Positions 32,981 through 35,604 of a stretch of 35,604 bases of DNA are shown one piece after another (positions within the stretch are counted from its first letter, which is position 1; each line of letters opens with the position of its first letter). The stretch covers positions 1-35,604 of the forward strand of contig CAMATD010000021.1 in NCBI GenBank assembly GCA_945860785.1. The letters are read 5' to 3'. Source of the stretch: Variovorax sp. YR752 (GTDB taxonomy: Bacteria > Pseudomonadota > Gammaproteobacteria > Burkholderiales > Burkholderiaceae_C). The position numbers and the translations under genes were made by a program. The notes beneath the pieces were generated by a model. That model was not told the origin of the DNA and ran no database searches. It saw only the letters and a list, made by a program, of their open reading frames with translations.

Positions 32981-34141
32981 TCAGTGGATGAAGCCGCCCT
33001 TGACGAAACGCACCGGCTCGGCGTCCATGCGGGCGATCAGTGCGCCCAGTCCATCGGCGGGCGGCGCAGCGCCTTTCGTCGGCGCGGGCAAGCGTTCGCT
33101 GCGGCACAGCAGGTCGTCGTCGGACCACCCTGCCTTGCCGGGCTCTCCGCGCGCACGCAGCCAGCCGTCGCGGTCGGCGATGAGTTGCGTGCCGGCGAGA
33201 CGGTCGGTGCCGGCGATCAGCGCCAGTGCCTCCCATGCGGCGGCGGAGTCGGCCACGCAATCGGCAGTGACTGGCGCAGTCGTTGACGAAGGCGCTACCA
33301 GCAGCACCGTCACGAGCCGCGGGTCTTCGGCCGGCGTGGCGTTACCGGCCACGATGCGCACGCGCTGCCCGCGCCAGCTTGCGAGCAGCCGCGGCGGCTG
33401 CGAACCGCAGCGCACCGCCATGTCGGGCAGGCCGATGGGCTGCGGCCAGCTGCCGAGCGCACGCAGGCTCTGGCCCGCGCCCTGTGCCTTCATGTAGTCG
33501 ATCAGCGCCCAGGCATCCGCCTCGTCGAGCTTGGCGCCGAAACCGGGCATCGTGGACTTGCCATGCTGCGCGTCGCGCGTGCCGTGAAGAATGCGCCAGA
33601 GCAGGTCGCCATCGACGCGCCGCCACAGCAAGGGACCGGTGAGATTCGGCGGCCACACTGTCAGCGAGGCCGCAAGCGGCCCCTCACCCTTGCCGTCCGC
33701 GCCATGGCAGGCCACGCAGTTCTGTTCGTAGAGCACGCGGCCCCGCGCGATGGATGCGGCCGTGAAACCAGTCGGCGATAGCTGAAAGCTCGTAGGTGTC
33801 GCGGGCACCAGCACCACGCGCGCCTCGGGCCACGGCGCCGCGATCAGCAGCATCGGCACCAGCGCGAGAAAGTAGAAGCGCGGACGCCGCCAGAAGAGCG
33901 CAAGCAGCAACGCGAACACCGCCACGGCGACGAACACCAGCGTCCACGCAAGGCTGCGCGCCTGTCCCAGGTCGATCAGCAGGTTCTCGCCCGACAGTCG
34001 GTGCGTCCAAGGCCAGGCCGGCTGGCCATGCACATGCGCCGCGAGCCCGACCGCATCGAGCACGCGCAGCAGCAGCAGTTGCGCGCCCTGGAGCAGGCCG
34101 ATCAGCAGGTTGAGCCAATCGGCCTCGGGCGTGCTGTTCAT
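32981..34141 (-). CDS. membrane-anchored c-type cytochrome
   Basis: The 386-residue protein has about three membrane segments (near 10-35, 66-84 and 88-103) and then a periplasmic cytochrome c domain. The heme site is C142-VA-C145-H146 followed by GADGKGEG, and the distal methionine is in STMPGFG, with EADAWALIDYMKAQ as the last helix. The final 150 residues form a further domain with a few cysteines (CGSQPP, ADCVADSAAA) and no motif I know. It is sandwiched between the ABC ATPase (ATG one base past its TGA) and the binding protein, so it is co-translated with the transporter. An electron-transfer protein inside a sulfonate-type ABC operon is unusual; it may serve an oxidoreductase encoded upstream, outside the window. 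Confidence 0.88.
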   Translation of the reverse strand: MNSTPEADWLNLLIGLLQGAQLLLLRVLDAVGLAAHVHGQPAWPWTHRLSGENLLIDLGQARSLAWTLVFVAVAVFALLLALFWRRPRFYFLALVPMLLIAAPWPEARVVLVPATPTSFQLSPTGFTAASIARGRVLYEQNCVACHGADGKGEGPLAASLTVWPPNLTGPLLWRRVDGDLLWRILHGTRDAQHGKSTMPGFGAKLDEADAWALIDYMKAQGAGQSLRALGSWPQPIGLPDMAVRCGSQPPRLLASWRGQRVRIVAGNATPAEDPRLVTVLLVAPSSTTAPVTADCVADSAAAWEALALIAGTDRLAGTQLIADRDGWLRARGEPGKAGWSDDDLLCRSERLPAPTKGAAPPADGLGALIARMDAEPVRFVKGGFIH

Positions 34142-34142
34142 G

Positions 34143-34924
<782 letters not shown>

Positions 34925-34931
<7 letters not shown>

Positions 34932-35604
34932 TTGACGGTCCCCTTCTGCCACGAGAGCACGCGGTCGCGCACCTTGAAGAGCAGCGTGATCAGGCCCGAG
35001 CACAGCACGGCCATCACGATCAGCGCGGCGTACATGTTCGAGTACGAAGCCCAGCCCTGCGCCCACGACAGGTAGAAGCCCAGCCCGGCCTTCACGCCCA
35101 TCATCTCCGCGGTCACGAGCACCGAGAACGCCGCGCCCAGCCCCATGAAGAGCCCCACGAACACCTGCGGCAGCGCAGCCGGAATCGCCACGCGCAGCAC
35201 CAGGAAGCGCTCGCTCGCGCCCATGGTGCGCGCCACGTCGTAGTAGTTGCGGTTGACGCCGGCCACGCCCGACCAGGTGAGCACCGCCACCGGAAAGCCC
35301 GTGGCGAGCGCGATCAAGAACACCGCGGCCGCGTAGCTCGACGGAAAGAAGAAGAACGCCAGCGGCAGCAGCGCCGAGGCCGGCACCGGCCCGACGAAGC
35401 GCAGCACCGGATGCACCCAGTAGCCCGCGATGCGCGACCAGCCGATGGTCACGCCCGTGAGAAAGCCCGCGAGCGCGCCCAGCACGAAGCCGTGGGCCAG
35501 CAGACGGGTCGAATGCAGCAGGCTTTCGCCGAGGCGGCGCCAGTCGTCGATGTAGGTTTCGACCAGGCTCTGCGGCGGCGCGAAGAAAGGCGTGGGCAGC
35601 CAGG
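34925..35604 (-). CDS. ssuC: sulfonate-type ABC transporter permease, 5' end outside the window
   Basis: About 226 C-terminal residues are present; the frame enters the window open, at WLPTPFFAPPQSLVETYIDD, near the start of the protein. Membrane helices are clear, for example LPLAFFFFPSSYAAAVFLIA. The cytoplasmic EAA loop that couples to the ATPase is YYDVARTMGASERFLVLRVAIPAALPQVFVG. SsuC/TauC proteins are about 260-280 residues, so only some 30-50 residues are missing. The stop overlaps the ATPase start. The gene order permease, ATPase, cytochrome, binding protein differs from the usual ssu order. Confidence 0.9.

Overview
The window is very GC-rich, densely coded DNA. It looks like the chromosome of a betaproteobacterium of the Comamonadaceae, most like Variovorax. 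The basis is the gene families (many LysR, AraC and MocR regulators, taurine/sulfonate ABC parts, PuuB-like oxidase, zinc-ribbon kinase operon) and the codon use. The organism is an inference; there is no rRNA or tRNA to anchor it.

Left part (1-6.9 kb): a 26-bp inverted repeat element, a taurine-type binding protein gene broken by a stop codon, a MocR (GntR-aminotransferase) regulator divergent from a SnoaL-like protein and a PuuB-like FAD oxidase, an acetyltransferase, a small exported protein and a frameshifted LysR gene.

Catabolic part (6.9-16.2 kb, all + strand): a split thiamine-diphosphate decarboxylase (two subunits) followed by an aldehyde dehydrogenase, a PAS-AraC regulator and a flavodoxin-fold NAD(P)H oxidoreductase. 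Then comes a tight operon of FAD amine/amino-acid oxidase, short-chain dehydrogenase, VOC-fold enzyme and the three 5-oxoprolinase subunits PxpABC. The whole looks like an uncharacterised pathway in which a 2-oxo acid is decarboxylated to an aldehyde and oxidised, and an N-containing compound is opened by PxpABC. It ends at an IS30 transposase remnant, and base composition here looks less GC-rich than around it.

Middle (16.4-25.3 kb): a frameshifted methyltransferase and a heavily broken 7TM sensor histidine kinase, then a compact minus-strand operon: CNNM/CorC membrane protein, zinc-ribbon protein kinase, von Willebrand A protein, a divergent adenylosuccinate-synthetase paralogue and a four-helix membrane protein. 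ApaH (Ap4A hydrolase) is divergent from it. The kinase-vWA-PurA-like set is the best candidate for an undescribed (stress or signalling) system.

Right part (25.3-35.6 kb): an exported M20 peptidase divergent from a LysR regulator, an acetyltransferase divergent from a second MocR regulator (frameshifted), a LuxR-type and an AraC-type regulator, and an aliphatic-sulfonate-type ABC operon (permease, ATPase, a membrane cytochrome c, binding protein) running off the right edge.

A general caution: at least a dozen one-base frameshifts or in-frame stops lie in nine otherwise well-conserved genes. Most are single-base deletions, which fits sequencing or assembly error at least as well as real gene decay.
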